Source of the DNA: Gemmatimonadota bacterium
Lineage (GTDB): Bacteria > Gemmatimonadota > Gemmatimonadetes > Longimicrobiales > Gaopeijiaceae
Length of the DNA stretch: 35,492 nucleotides
Direction: 5' to 3'
Assembly (NCBI GenBank): GCA_007132965.1
Contig: SLNQ01000315.1
Location: 1 to 35,492 of the forward strand
Shown here piece by piece: positions 6,727 to 15,025 of this stretch; positions within the stretch are counted from its first letter, which is position 1, and every line of letters starts with the position of its first letter. The notes beneath the pieces were generated by a model. That model was given only the letters and a program-made list of their open reading frames with translations. It was not told the origin of the DNA and made no database searches. The position numbers and the translations under genes are program-made.

Positions 6727-9700
6727 TGCCCCTCTCCGCCTCGCCGACCTGCCGCTGGATGAAATCTTCCAGGATGGGCCCCATCTCACGCAGGATCTGC
6801 GCTGGGAGCGACGAGGTGAAGTGGTAGTCGTCCGCCTCCTCGCCGGGGACGTAGGCCGTGATCACCCCGTAGTAGCGCTCCCCGATGAAGAAGACGACGC
6901 TGGAGGTTCGGTTCACGCTCCGGGATTCCACCAGCCGACCTCCGGGGGCAAAGACGCGGTAGCGGTTGTCGCCCGTGCCGGTCTTGGCGCCGATGGGAAG
7001 GACCAGCCCGTCGGCATCCCGAACGGCACCTCGCATGCGGCGGCCCGTCCCCAGCTCCACCACCTCCACCATGGCGTTCCGAAGGACCTGAGCTACCTCC
7101 GGGGCCATCACCTGCTGGCCCACCGGTGCCGCCCGTTCCATCCGGGTGTCCCACGGAGTGTCCCGGGCAAAGTGGAGCTCGTCTACCCGGTGGGTGGGCA
7201 CCCGAACCCCATCATTCAGGATGATCCCCACCAGGTCGTTGAGCGACGACGGCCGGTCGCCGGAGCTGCCGATGGAGGTGCCCAGCGATGGAACGATGTT
7301 CTGGAACGGGTAGCCTACCCGCTGCCAGCCCTTCAGCACCTCGGTGAAGGCCTCCACCTCCAGAAGTGAGCGGATGCGCCGGTCCTGAGCGTCGGTGAAG
7401 CGGGTCCGGAAGAGCCACCGGTAGACGTCCTGGCGGGCCTGGGCGCTGGCCTGGATGATCTCGGAGCGGGACGCCTCGGGGTGCTCCCTCAGGTAGCGGG
7501 CCACCCAGAGCTCCAGCGGGTGCACCGAGGCCAGGTACCCCAGGTCCGCCAGGGGATGGGGCGTGGGGTCGGCCCGCCTGAAGAGATCCTCCACCGTAGC
7601 GGCGGAGAACTCGGCGTCGGGCTGGTTCGTGCGAAGCATGACCTCAAACTCCTCCACCGTCCCCTCGGGAACCACCGCCCGATAGGCCCAGGCGATCCGT
7701 TGGGGCGCCAGACGTCGATCTCTGAAGAGCGCCCGCAAAATCTCGTCGGCGTTCATCTCCCGGTACTTGGGGATGAACTGGTTCAGGAACTGGATTCCTT
7801 CGCGGTCAGCGAAGCGGGCCAGGTATTCCTGGCGCAGAGGCGAGTCCCGCTCCTCCAGGACGTGCGCCGTGGAGCCAGGCACCCGGTACATGTAGTGGTT
7901 TACGACGTCCTGCATCATGCGCACGAAGACCAGGTTGATGGACTGCTGGAACCCCACCGACACGCTCACCACCTGCTGATCATAGGTACGGTCGAAGTTG
8001 GAGAAGGTCTGCACTCCTCCTCCGGTGACGAACCGCTGTGCCGGGTTCGCGGAGTAACGCCGCTCCATGGCTCGCTGCAGCAGGGGACGCAGCTCCAGGT
8101 CCGGCTCAGCCAGCAACTGGTCCCGGACCCACAGGCTGAGGCGGTCCTGAGCGGCCACGGGGTAGCCCCTCAGATCACCGGTAGAGAGCCACTCCATACT
8201 CTCCCAGAGCTCGGCAATGATCTCCAGGTAGCTCACCAGCGTCCGGAGCTTGGCAGTGGAGCCCAGCTCCAATCGGGCCGACTCGTTCAGGTTGAAGGGA
8301 GCGTCCAGGTTGTCCACCTCGATCCGCACTACGTTGCCCCGTTCCGTCCGTTCGTGGAGCACCATGGAGTAGACCACCCCCTCGGGGTCTCCCCGGTCCA
8401 GAAGCCGGTAGGCGTTCATGCCGTGGGCCGCCATAAACTCCGGCTCGGCCAGCCGGGTCAGAAATTCGGTCACGCCCTGCTGCGCCCCGGAGTCGATGGT
8501 GGTGCGCACCGAGAGGTCCAGGCGGTCCAGATCGTAGAGCCGATCCACGCCCAGCAGTCCCAGCAGGCCAGTGCGCACGGCGTTGGCCGCCTTCCTCTCC
8601 ACGAACGAAACCGGAGGACGCGGCGGAGGGAGGATGCGCAGCTCCGGAGACGCCGCCAGCGCTTCCTCCGCAAGCCGCTCGGGAATGACGCCCTCGGAGC
8701 GAAGGAGACGGATGTGGCGGTCGGTGAGTCGGGCCAGCGCCTCCCTGCCCTCGGTGGTGCTCAGGTGGTACGACGGACGGCGCTGTGCCAGGAGCAGGCT
8801 CAGCACCTGCCGGTACGCCTCCCCGGCCTCGGTCCACTCTTCGTCGGAGAGGGGTTCGGGGTGGTCGCGGAGAGGGTCACCGGTGTCCCAGGACGGCGCG
8901 TCTCCGTCATCCAGCTCCGGCGCCGGAGGCTGCCATTCGGGCGTGAGCTCAACCGCTACGGGTCGGGCCAGCGCAGGTGCGTCCCCTGGGGTGTCCTCCT
9001 CCGCCCGCTCCCGCGCCGTCTCCCAGAAGAGAGCGGCCTGCGGCGTCCCCGGGGGAAGGATTTCGTCCGGGACGGGGATGGGCCCCACCCGAGCCACTTC
9101 CACCCTGGAAAGCAGCCAATTGAGCCGGACCACGTCAGTGCCGTACCATGCCCGCAGCCCTTCGGCCAGGCCCAGGATCTCCCCCTCGCCCCGGATGGCG
9201 GCCAGAGGAACCGAGTTGAGGTAGTCCAGCACAATACGACGGCGGGCGGGAAGGGTCTCCTCGCCATCGAGGTAGGCCCGAAACGTCGCCGACACCATCT
9301 GCAGGAGCTTGTCCCGGGGTCCCTCGGTGATGCCCTCCGGCTCGTGCCGGAACTTCTCCATCTGGGTGGCCAGGGTGCTGGCCCCCGCCACTCGTCCCTC
9401 TCGACCCAGGTACCGCAACCCCAGGTCGGCGGTGCTGCGCATGAGGCGTCCCCACTCCACCGCAGGATTTCGCCGGGGCTGATCAGGGTCCAGTGCCGTG
9501 CGGTTCTCCACGAAGAGGAGGGTCTGCCAGATCAGCGGTGGCAGCGACTGGAACGAAGGATACACCAGCTCCGGCCGATGATGATCGTAGATCAACTCGC
9601 CGCTTCGATCCGCCATCCGGAGTCCGGCCCGACTCTTTTCGTGGTAGATGGGGAAGAGCTCCCGCTCCTCTACCAGCTCCTGGAGCCGCTCCGAGGGCCG

Positions 9701-9991
9701 GGCCTGCTCCACCACCCGGAAGCCCCGCTCCTGGGCACGGGCCAGCCTCTCCGGAAGCCCGGCATAGCCCAGCCGCAGGTCATAGGGACCCCGGGCAGCA
9801 GGCAGGAGTGCATCTGCGGCGCCTTCCTCCACCGTCCACCCGGTCTCCTGAGCCAGGGGCGCCAGGAAGCGGGCCTGGAAGTGGGAGGTGCGCATCTCCC
9901 AGACGGCCAGGCCCACGCCTCCGCCCAGGAGAACGGCCAGCCCGGCCAGAAGAGCCAGGCGCCATGGATGACGGCGAAGAATGCGGCGCAT
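6698..9991 (-). CDS. Very large class A PBP-like protein (GT51 + transpeptidase)
   Basis: The product is 1097 residues, against about 650-850 for typical class A PBPs. A signal-anchor helix lies at about 12-32. Residues about 150-320 resemble a GT51 peptidoglycan glycosyltransferase: FVENRTALD with Glu162, RNPAVEWGRL, GASTLATQMEKF at 203-214, RRIVLDYLN. The penicillin-binding transpeptidase motifs are all present: SxxK as STAK (Ser578, Lys581), SxN as SIN (Ser684, Asn686) and KTG at Lys1003 (AKTGTGDN). A long acidic/Pro-rich linker of about 150 residues separates the two halves, and more extra sequence lies between SIN and KTG. The glycosyltransferase is unusual. The usual Glu-Asp of motif 1 is Glu-Asn, and the motif 3 Glu appears to be Gln231 (RDKLLQ). 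Transpeptidase activity is therefore likely and glycosyltransferase activity uncertain. The ATG has no strong ribosome-binding site. The gene end overlaps rlmI, converging. Confidence 0.85.
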   Translation of the reverse strand: MRRILRRHPWRLALLAGLAVLLGGGVGLAVWEMRTSHFQARFLAPLAQETGWTVEEGAADALLPAARGPYDLRLGYAGLPERLARAQERGFRVVEQARPSERLQELVEERELFPIYHEKSRAGLRMADRSGELIYDHHRPELVYPSFQSLPPLIWQTLLFVENRTALDPDQPRRNPAVEWGRLMRSTADLGLRYLGREGRVAGASTLATQMEKFRHEPEGITEGPRDKLLQMVSATFRAYLDGEETLPARRRIVLDYLNSVPLAAIRGEGEILGLAEGLRAWYGTDVVRLNWLLSRVEVARVGPIPVPDEILPPGTPQAALFWETARERAEEDTPGDAPALARPVAVELTPEWQPPAPELDDGDAPSWDTGDPLRDHPEPLSDEEWTEAGEAYRQVLSLLLAQRRPSYHLSTTEGREALARLTDRHIRLLRSEGVIPERLAEEALAASPELRILPPPRPPVSFVERKAANAVRTGLLGLLGVDRLYDLDRLDLSVRTTIDSGAQQGVTEFLTRLAEPEFMAAHGMNAYRLLDRGDPEGVVYSMVLHERTERGNVVRIEVDNLDAPFNLNESARLELGSTAKLRTLVSYLEIIAELWESMEWLSTGDLRGYPVAAQDRLSLWVRDQLLAEPDLELRPLLQRAMERRYSANPAQRFVTGGGVQTFSNFDRTYDQQVVSVSVGFQQSINLVFVRMMQDVVNHYMYRVPGSTAHVLEERDSPLRQEYLARFADREGIQFLNQFIPKYREMNADEILRALFRDRRLAPQRIAWAYRAVVPEGTVEEFEVMLRTNQPDAEFSAATVEDLFRRADPTPHPLADLGYLASVHPLELWVARYLREHPEASRSEIIQASAQARQDVYRWLFRTRFTDAQDRRIRSLLEVEAFTEVLKGWQRVGYPFQNIVPSLGTSIGSSGDRPSSLNDLVGIILNDGVRVPTHRVDELHFARDTPWDTRMERAAPVGQQVMAPEVAQVLRNAMVEVVELGTGRRMRGAVRDADGLVLPIGAKTGTGDNRYRVFAPGGRLVESRSVNRTSSVVFFIGERYYGVITAYVPGEEADDYHFTSSLPAQILREMGPILEDFIQRQVGEAERGITRSGQTGT

Positions 9992-10121
9992 GAGAGTGGA
10001 GTGTCAGCGGTTCAAAGGACCCTTCCGTTGACCCCACCAAGGCCTGCAGGATCCCTGCCAGGGAGGGTCGATTATCCGTGGGGGAGTGTCAGAAAATCCG
10101 GATGCGCGACGACCCTCCGGG

Positions 10122-11690
10122 TCAGGGCCAACGCCACTCCCCAGCCCGCTCAAGGGGGTCTCGGACTCCCAGCTCCTCCAGCCGACGGCCGATCTCCTCC
10201 TCGGACCAGCGCTCGAGCTCCAGATCGGGGGCATTGGCCGCCGCCCACAGGAGGGCCGCGCTCACCGCGGCGCTCCGGGCAATCCCGGGCTCGTCGATGA
10301 CGTCACGGGTGTCGTCGATGGTATGGCCCACGCCCGCCGCCTCGGCTCGCTGCTGTGAACGGACGGTGAGCACGGGCACTCCCTGCATCAGGAAGGGCTG
10401 GTGATCCGAGTAGATCCCCCCGCCGGTTCCCACCGCCTCGTCCAGATCGATCCCTGCCTGGGCGACTCCCTCGAGCACCGGCTGAAGAAAGGGCTCCGCA
10501 TCGGGCCGACCCATGGCGCCCAGCCCCACCGGTTCACCCACCACGTCCAGGTTCAGGATGGCGGCGTAGCGCTGGATCCGGTCGTCGTCCAGACGGGTCT
10601 CCACGTAGTGCCGCGAACCGTACAATCCCAGCTCCTCGCCCATCCAGAAAGCGAAGCGAATGGTCCGGTACGGCACCTCCCCGGTCGCTTCGACGTGCTC
10701 GGCCAATGCGCGAGCCAGGTCCAGCACCGCCAGCGTTCCGGACCCGTTGTCCACGGCGCCCTGGGCCAGATCCCATGAGTCCAGGTGGGCGCCCACCAGG
10801 ATGATCTCGTCGCTCTGGCCGGGGATCTCGCCCAGGACGTTGTCGGCCTCGGCCCGCTCCATCCAGTTGTCCACCGACAACCGGACCACCACCGGCTGCT
10901 GCCCGGCCAGCGCGCCGCGGAGCGCCTGGCCCGAGGCCTGGTCGGCGGCGACGGCCGGAATCTCTGTTTCCTCATCGCCCAGGGTGGCCACCCCCACCGG
11001 AATCCGGGGCCCCTCCTGGGTGTTGAGCTGGATGAAGCCCACGGCCCCCGCCTCGGTGGCCAGCGTCACCTTCTCGGTGCGGTGCACACCGCGCCCATAC
11101 CCCTCGGGGGCACCGACATCGGCCAGGACGATGGCGCCCTCCACCCGGTCACCCAGGGCTTCGATCTCCTCGGCGGTGCCGTAGCCGGCGTCCACGAGGG
11201 GCGCCTCCACCTCGTAGCTCCCCACGTGTCCCAGCGAGAGGATGCTCAGCTCGCCCTCGACGCCGCCCTCGGGCCGCACCGCCTCCAACGAGGCATCACG
11301 CCGGTCCCACGCCAGGAAGGGGAAGGACTCACGCCACACCCGGGGCACGGCGTACGCTTCGAGCCGCCGCTCTACGAAAGCCTCGGCGGAGTCGCCTGAC
11401 GGCAGGGCCGAAACCCGGGCCCCGATGACGTCCAGCAAGGTGTCGGCGTTCACCTGGACCTGGGACCCCTCCAGGGAGCGCTCCACCAGCGCCGCCAGCT
11501 CCTGGGCGGTAGGAGCTTCTGCAGCCGCCTCCACCGCCGGTGCATCGGCATCGGCAGGGAGGTCCTCAGGGGGTTCGGCGCACCCGGCCCCCAGGAGCAG
11601 AAGGGCGCAGCACACCGTCACTGCCGACCATGCCGCCGGGCCGGAGAACGGTACGGACAGCCGAGGGGCCTTCACCGGGAAGAAGCTCAT
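10122..11690 (-). CDS. M28 family metallopeptidase, predicted lipoprotein
   Basis: The product is 522 residues. The N-terminus has a hydrophobic segment ending LLLLGAGC, so probably a lipoprotein anchored at Cys37, though the lipobox is imperfect. A PA-like domain (about 190-330: ALGDRVEGAIVLADVG...AGAVGFIQLNT) precedes the M28 zinc aminopeptidase domain. The five co-catalytic zinc ligands are visible: His in GAHLDSWD, Asp in GAVDNGSG, Glu-Glu in FWMGEELGLYGS, Asp in LNLDVVGEP and His in IYSDHQPF. It probably trims N-terminal residues from peptides in the periplasm or at the surface. The frame is open further upstream, but ATG 11690 follows a GAGGAG sequence whose TGA is the stop of the upstream S9 peptidase, an 8-nt gap. 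The two peptidases are thus co-transcribed and probably translationally coupled. Confidence 0.93.
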   Translation of the reverse strand: MSFFPVKAPRLSVPFSGPAAWSAVTVCCALLLLGAGCAEPPEDLPADADAPAVEAAAEAPTAQELAALVERSLEGSQVQVNADTLLDVIGARVSALPSGDSAEAFVERRLEAYAVPRVWRESFPFLAWDRRDASLEAVRPEGGVEGELSILSLGHVGSYEVEAPLVDAGYGTAEEIEALGDRVEGAIVLADVGAPEGYGRGVHRTEKVTLATEAGAVGFIQLNTQEGPRIPVGVATLGDEETEIPAVAADQASGQALRGALAGQQPVVVRLSVDNWMERAEADNVLGEIPGQSDEIILVGAHLDSWDLAQGAVDNGSGTLAVLDLARALAEHVEATGEVPYRTIRFAFWMGEELGLYGSRHYVETRLDDDRIQRYAAILNLDVVGEPVGLGAMGRPDAEPFLQPVLEGVAQAGIDLDEAVGTGGGIYSDHQPFLMQGVPVLTVRSQQRAEAAGVGHTIDDTRDVIDEPGIARSAAVSAALLWAAANAPDLELERWSEEEIGRRLEELGVRDPLERAGEWRWP

Positions 11691-11698
11691 GGCGCTCC

Positions 11699-14014
11699 TC
11701 AATTCTGCGAGTCGTCGTCCACCACCACCGGCCCGTCCTCCACCAGGTAGTAGCGGAACCAGTCCATGTACTCCTGCAGACGGCGCACCAGGAGCCAGGG
11801 CTCTCCGGTGCGGGACAACCCGTGGGAGTTGTCGGGGAAGAGGACCATCTTCACCGGCACGTCGTGCTTCTGAAGGGCCCGGTACCACTGCTCGGCACCC
11901 TCCAGGGGAGTCCGGTAGTCGTTGATGGAATGGATAATGAGGGTGGGCGTCTCAACCTGGTCGGCCCACACGATGGGCGACAGCTTCATGACCAGCTCGT
12001 AGCTGCCCTCTTCGGCGCTCCGGAAGGGCCAGGGCATACCGCCAAACTCCCGCTCGACGAGACCGGAGGCATCGGACACGCCGTAGAACGAGAGCCAGTT
12101 CACGATCCCGCGAGCCGTGAGGGCCGCCCTCCACCGCTGGTCGTGGGCGGTGATCCAGCTCGTCATGAAGCCGCCGTAGGATCCCCCGGTCACCCCGAGA
12201 CGCTCCGGGTCGGCCAGGCCGCGCTCCACCACGTGGTCCACCCCGTGCAGGATGTCCTTCATGTCGTCGATACCCCAGGCCTCCAGCGTGGAGTACTGGA
12301 ACTCCATCCCGTAGCCGGAAGAACCCCGCGGGTTGGTGTAGAGCACGAACATTCCCTCGGCCGCCAGCATCTGGAACTCATGGAACCAGGTGTCGGCGTA
12401 ACGGGAATGGGGGCCGCCGTGGATGGAGACCACCATCGGATAGGTCTGGCCCTCCTCGTAGTCCACCGGGTACACCAGCCAGCCGTCGATCTCGAAGCGC
12501 TCGCCGTCCGGCGCGTCGTTGGCCAGCATGTACTCCACCCCTCGCTCGGGCAGCTCGTCCAGCCACTCCCGGTCGTGGGGGACTCCCTCGTAGGTGAAGT
12601 ATTCCACCTCCGAAAGCCTCACCTCAGCCAACCAGTCCTCGTTCACCGAGCTGACCCGCTCCGCGTCGGAGCCGTCGATGTCGGCCACGAAGACCTCCCA
12701 CGGCCGCTCGGCGGTGCTCTTCACGTAGGCGATCCTGCCCTCCTCCAGGTTCATGTCGAAGCCGGAGAAGGTGTGCCGTCCTTCGGTGATCCGCTCCACC
12801 GGCCCGCCGTCGGCGGAGACCCGCACGAGTTGGTCCTGACCACCGATGGCCGAGGTCCACTTCAGGTACCCGCCGTCCAGCGACCAGGTGATGCCGCCGA
12901 TGGAGTAGACCCAGTCGTCCTTGGCCAGCTCCCGCTGGATCTCCCCGTCGGCCACCGAGACGATCCGGATGTAGGGATCGGTCATGGATTCGGTGACGGT
13001 GACGTAGGCCAGCCGCCGGTTGTCCGGTGACACGGTGACGCTCCGCACAGCCTGGTCGGTCTGATAGAGGAGCTCCCCCTCTCCGCCCGACGCAGGCAGG
13101 CGGAAGATCCCGGTGTCCTCGTCGTTCTCGTCTTCGTCGTCGGAGGGCTCGGCGGCAGGCACCGACGCGGTGTAGATGATCCACTGCCCGTCACGGGAGA
13201 ACTCGCGGAAGTTCTTGTCCACCTCGTCATGGGTAAGCTGGATCCCCTGGTCGTCGGCGTCCTCGAGCCCGTCGGCAGGCACCCTGAAGAACTGTACGTA
13301 CGACTCCTCGTCGTTGCCTCCTCCTTGACCCGGCCGGGTAAAGGAGAGGGTGCCGTCGCGCTTGTAGTTGGTGTGGGTGATGACGTAGACGTCCCGGTTC
13401 CGCTCCGCCTCGGTCTCGCCCCTCTCCGCTCTCTCGGTGGGGCCGGTGAGGGCGGGGGTCCCGGAGGGCCAGTAGGAGGTCCGGCGATCGGTGGGCGGAA
13501 CGGGGCCCTCCTCGTCGTCGGCGGCCTCGGCTTCATCCTCGTCTTCGACCTCCTCCGCACCCTCCACCGGCACCCGACGGGTCACCAGCACCCACGAGCC
13601 GTCGGGGTGGAAGTTGGGCGAGCCCGAGATCCCGGGGACCTGGTAGGCCTCTCCTCCGGGCTCGGCAAAGTTGAGGAAGTGAAGCCCGCTCTCGTCACCC
13701 CGCGAGGTGTTGAAGTAGATGCGCCGGCCGTCGGGCGTCCAGTTCGGGTTGGTGGAGTTGATTCCCCTGGTGCTCAGACGCTGGGTCTGGCCGGTTTCCA
13801 GGTCGGTCCACCAGATGTGGCTGATCCGATCGTTGGAGGCCTGCCTGATGGTCTGCACCTGGTACAGGAGGTGCCGTCCGTCGGGCGAGAGGGCCGGGCT
13901 GCTCACGGGCTGCACCCGGTAGTAGTCCGCGGGCTCGATGGTACGGGTATCCTGTGCCACCACCGTAACGGGAGCCAGGACCAGGAGGGTGAGACCGAAG
14001 AGAAGTCGACGCAT
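11699..14014 (-). CDS. Exported S9 family peptidase (acyl-aminoacyl/dipeptidyl type)
   Basis: The product is 771 residues. A Sec signal peptide (MRRLLFGLTLLVLAPVTVVAQ, cut near residue 21) precedes a TolB/PD40-like beta-propeller (repeats SPDGRHLLYQVQ, TPDGRRIYFNTSRG, HPDGSWVLVTRR, SPDNRRLAYVTV). A stretch near residues 150-180 (EVEDEDEAEAADDEEG) is very acidic. The C-terminal alpha/beta-hydrolase (about 500-771) has the catalytic triad of clan SC: Ser612 in GGSYGGF, Asp699 in INDYRTP and His731 in NSHGLS. The family cleaves short peptides, with the propeller acting as a size filter. ATG 14014 is chosen because it starts the signal peptide and has AGGAAG 6 nt upstream; the frame runs open 53 codons further. 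It is first in an operon with the M28 peptidase, an arrangement that suits stepwise degradation of exported peptides. Confidence 0.93.
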   Translation of the reverse strand: MRRLLFGLTLLVLAPVTVVAQDTRTIEPADYYRVQPVSSPALSPDGRHLLYQVQTIRQASNDRISHIWWTDLETGQTQRLSTRGINSTNPNWTPDGRRIYFNTSRGDESGLHFLNFAEPGGEAYQVPGISGSPNFHPDGSWVLVTRRVPVEGAEEVEDEDEAEAADDEEGPVPPTDRRTSYWPSGTPALTGPTERAERGETEAERNRDVYVITHTNYKRDGTLSFTRPGQGGGNDEESYVQFFRVPADGLEDADDQGIQLTHDEVDKNFREFSRDGQWIIYTASVPAAEPSDDEDENDEDTGIFRLPASGGEGELLYQTDQAVRSVTVSPDNRRLAYVTVTESMTDPYIRIVSVADGEIQRELAKDDWVYSIGGITWSLDGGYLKWTSAIGGQDQLVRVSADGGPVERITEGRHTFSGFDMNLEEGRIAYVKSTAERPWEVFVADIDGSDAERVSSVNEDWLAEVRLSEVEYFTYEGVPHDREWLDELPERGVEYMLANDAPDGERFEIDGWLVYPVDYEEGQTYPMVVSIHGGPHSRYADTWFHEFQMLAAEGMFVLYTNPRGSSGYGMEFQYSTLEAWGIDDMKDILHGVDHVVERGLADPERLGVTGGSYGGFMTSWITAHDQRWRAALTARGIVNWLSFYGVSDASGLVEREFGGMPWPFRSAEEGSYELVMKLSPIVWADQVETPTLIIHSINDYRTPLEGAEQWYRALQKHDVPVKMVLFPDNSHGLSRTGEPWLLVRRLQEYMDWFRYYLVEDGPVVVDDDSQN

Positions 14015-14225
14015 GGAATCTTCCTGCTTGAATGGGCGGGTTGAACCGCCGTTGCTCAAAAATGGACAAGGGGCCGGCGGCAGCCTGAAGAGGCAGAAAT
14101 CCGTCCGCGCCCCTCGGCGATGGGCCGCCCGAACGCACGTCTCTCGTTTCTTCGAAAACGCGGTCGAAGGCACCCGTGTGTAGGTGATCTTTTCAACCTA
14201 GAGGTCCCCGGGTCGGTGGGCAACG
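14015..14225. other. Intergenic region upstream of the S9-M28 operon
   Basis: No gene is seen in these 211 nt. The region should carry the S9-M28 promoter (minus strand) and the end of the yedK transcript. A TTGAAA is present on the minus strand near 14190, but no matching -10 follows at proper spacing. A near-palindrome, CGTTTCTTCGAAAACG, lies at 14145-14160. Nothing here is firm. Confidence 0.4.
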
Positions 14226-14945
14226 TCAGTCCGGCTCCTGGAAGAGCGGCAGGCCGCCCTCCGGGCCCTCGGGAGCCTCCAGGCACCCGGGGTCGTCGTT
14301 CGTGGGTGAGTTCACCCGGGTGGACACCTCCCGGGCAGCCAGCGGGCCTGCCGGGAAGGGGCCGAGGAGCCGCCGGAGCTCATCCACGGGCATATCCGGG
14401 TCCAGCCATTGCTCCCGGTGGTCGGCGCCGAGGATCACCGGCATCCTCGGATGAATGGGCCGCAGGAACTCGTTGGCCTCGGTGGTGAGGATGGTGAAGG
14501 TCTCCAGAACCTCAGCGTCGCCAGAGCCGGACCAGCGCTCCCACAGGCCGGCAAAGGTGAAGGGCTCCTTCGACTCGAGGTGGATCCAGAAGGGACGCTT
14601 GCCCCCTGTGGTCTTCTTCCACTCGTAGAAGCCGTCGGCGGGGATGAGACAACGCCGACGCCGGAAGGCGTTCCGAAAGGAAGGCTTCTCGTGGGCGGTC
14701 TCGCAGCGAGCGTTGATGAGCCGGTTCCCGATGGAGGGGTCGTCGGCCCAGAAGGGCACGAGGCCCCACCGAAGCGTGGCCCCCGCCGCTCTCCCACCCC
14801 CATTGCCCCCCTCCTGGTGTACCACCGCCGGCACGTCTTGCGAGGGAGCGATGTTGTAACGGGGTCCGGAGTGCACCAATCCCTCGACCCCCAACGCCAC
14901 TTGCAGCGCCTCCTGGTCGAGGGTCAAGGTGTATCGGCCACACAT
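14226..14945 (-). CDS. yedK: SRAP domain abasic-site protein (YedK/HMCES family)
   Basis: The product is 239 residues. It starts MCGRYT, so Cys2 becomes N-terminal after Met removal and can form the stable thiazolidine crosslink with abasic sites in single-stranded DNA that is known for this family. The other active-site residues are in place: Asn31 in RYNIAPSQ, Glu108 in GFYEW and His165 in IHPRMPV. NARCETAHEKPSF is also typical. The C-terminal 25 residues are Pro/Glu/Gly-rich and variable. The ATG is preceded by AGGAGGAGGGG, about 9-12 nt away. The gene diverges from the GT-C/methyltransferase gene across an 80-nt region. In many bacteria SRAP genes belong to the DNA-damage response, but no SOS-box-like sequence is seen upstream of this one. 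Confidence 0.96.
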   Translation of the reverse strand: MCGRYTLTLDQEALQVALGVEGLVHSGPRYNIAPSQDVPAVVHQEGGNGGGRAAGATLRWGLVPFWADDPSIGNRLINARCETAHEKPSFRNAFRRRRCLIPADGFYEWKKTTGGKRPFWIHLESKEPFTFAGLWERWSGSGDAEVLETFTILTTEANEFLRPIHPRMPVILGADHREQWLDPDMPVDELRRLLGPFPAGPLAAREVSTRVNSPTNDDPGCLEAPEGPEGGLPLFQEPD

Positions 14946-15025
14946 CTCGTGTCCCCTCCTCCTGATCTATATGAGTGCTCTGCGATTCGCCGCCCAGTGG
15001 GCTCGATGGTGACGAGGCCCCGAAG

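Noticed and set aside
7481..10300. 939-codon plus-strand open frame opposite the PBP gene
   Set aside because: It has shadow composition (Arg/Gly/His/Pro/Gln-rich) and no domain, and the minus strand encodes a clear PBP with all motifs. Long antisense frames are expected at this GC content.
11540..13030. 496-codon plus-strand open frame opposite the S9 and M28 peptidase genes
   Set aside because: It runs across the boundary of two well-supported genes on the other strand and shows no family features.
14036..14056. GAAC-N4-GTTG before the S9 gene as a second SOS-like box
   Set aside because: One half-site is mismatched and there is no extended symmetry; such a match is expected by chance.
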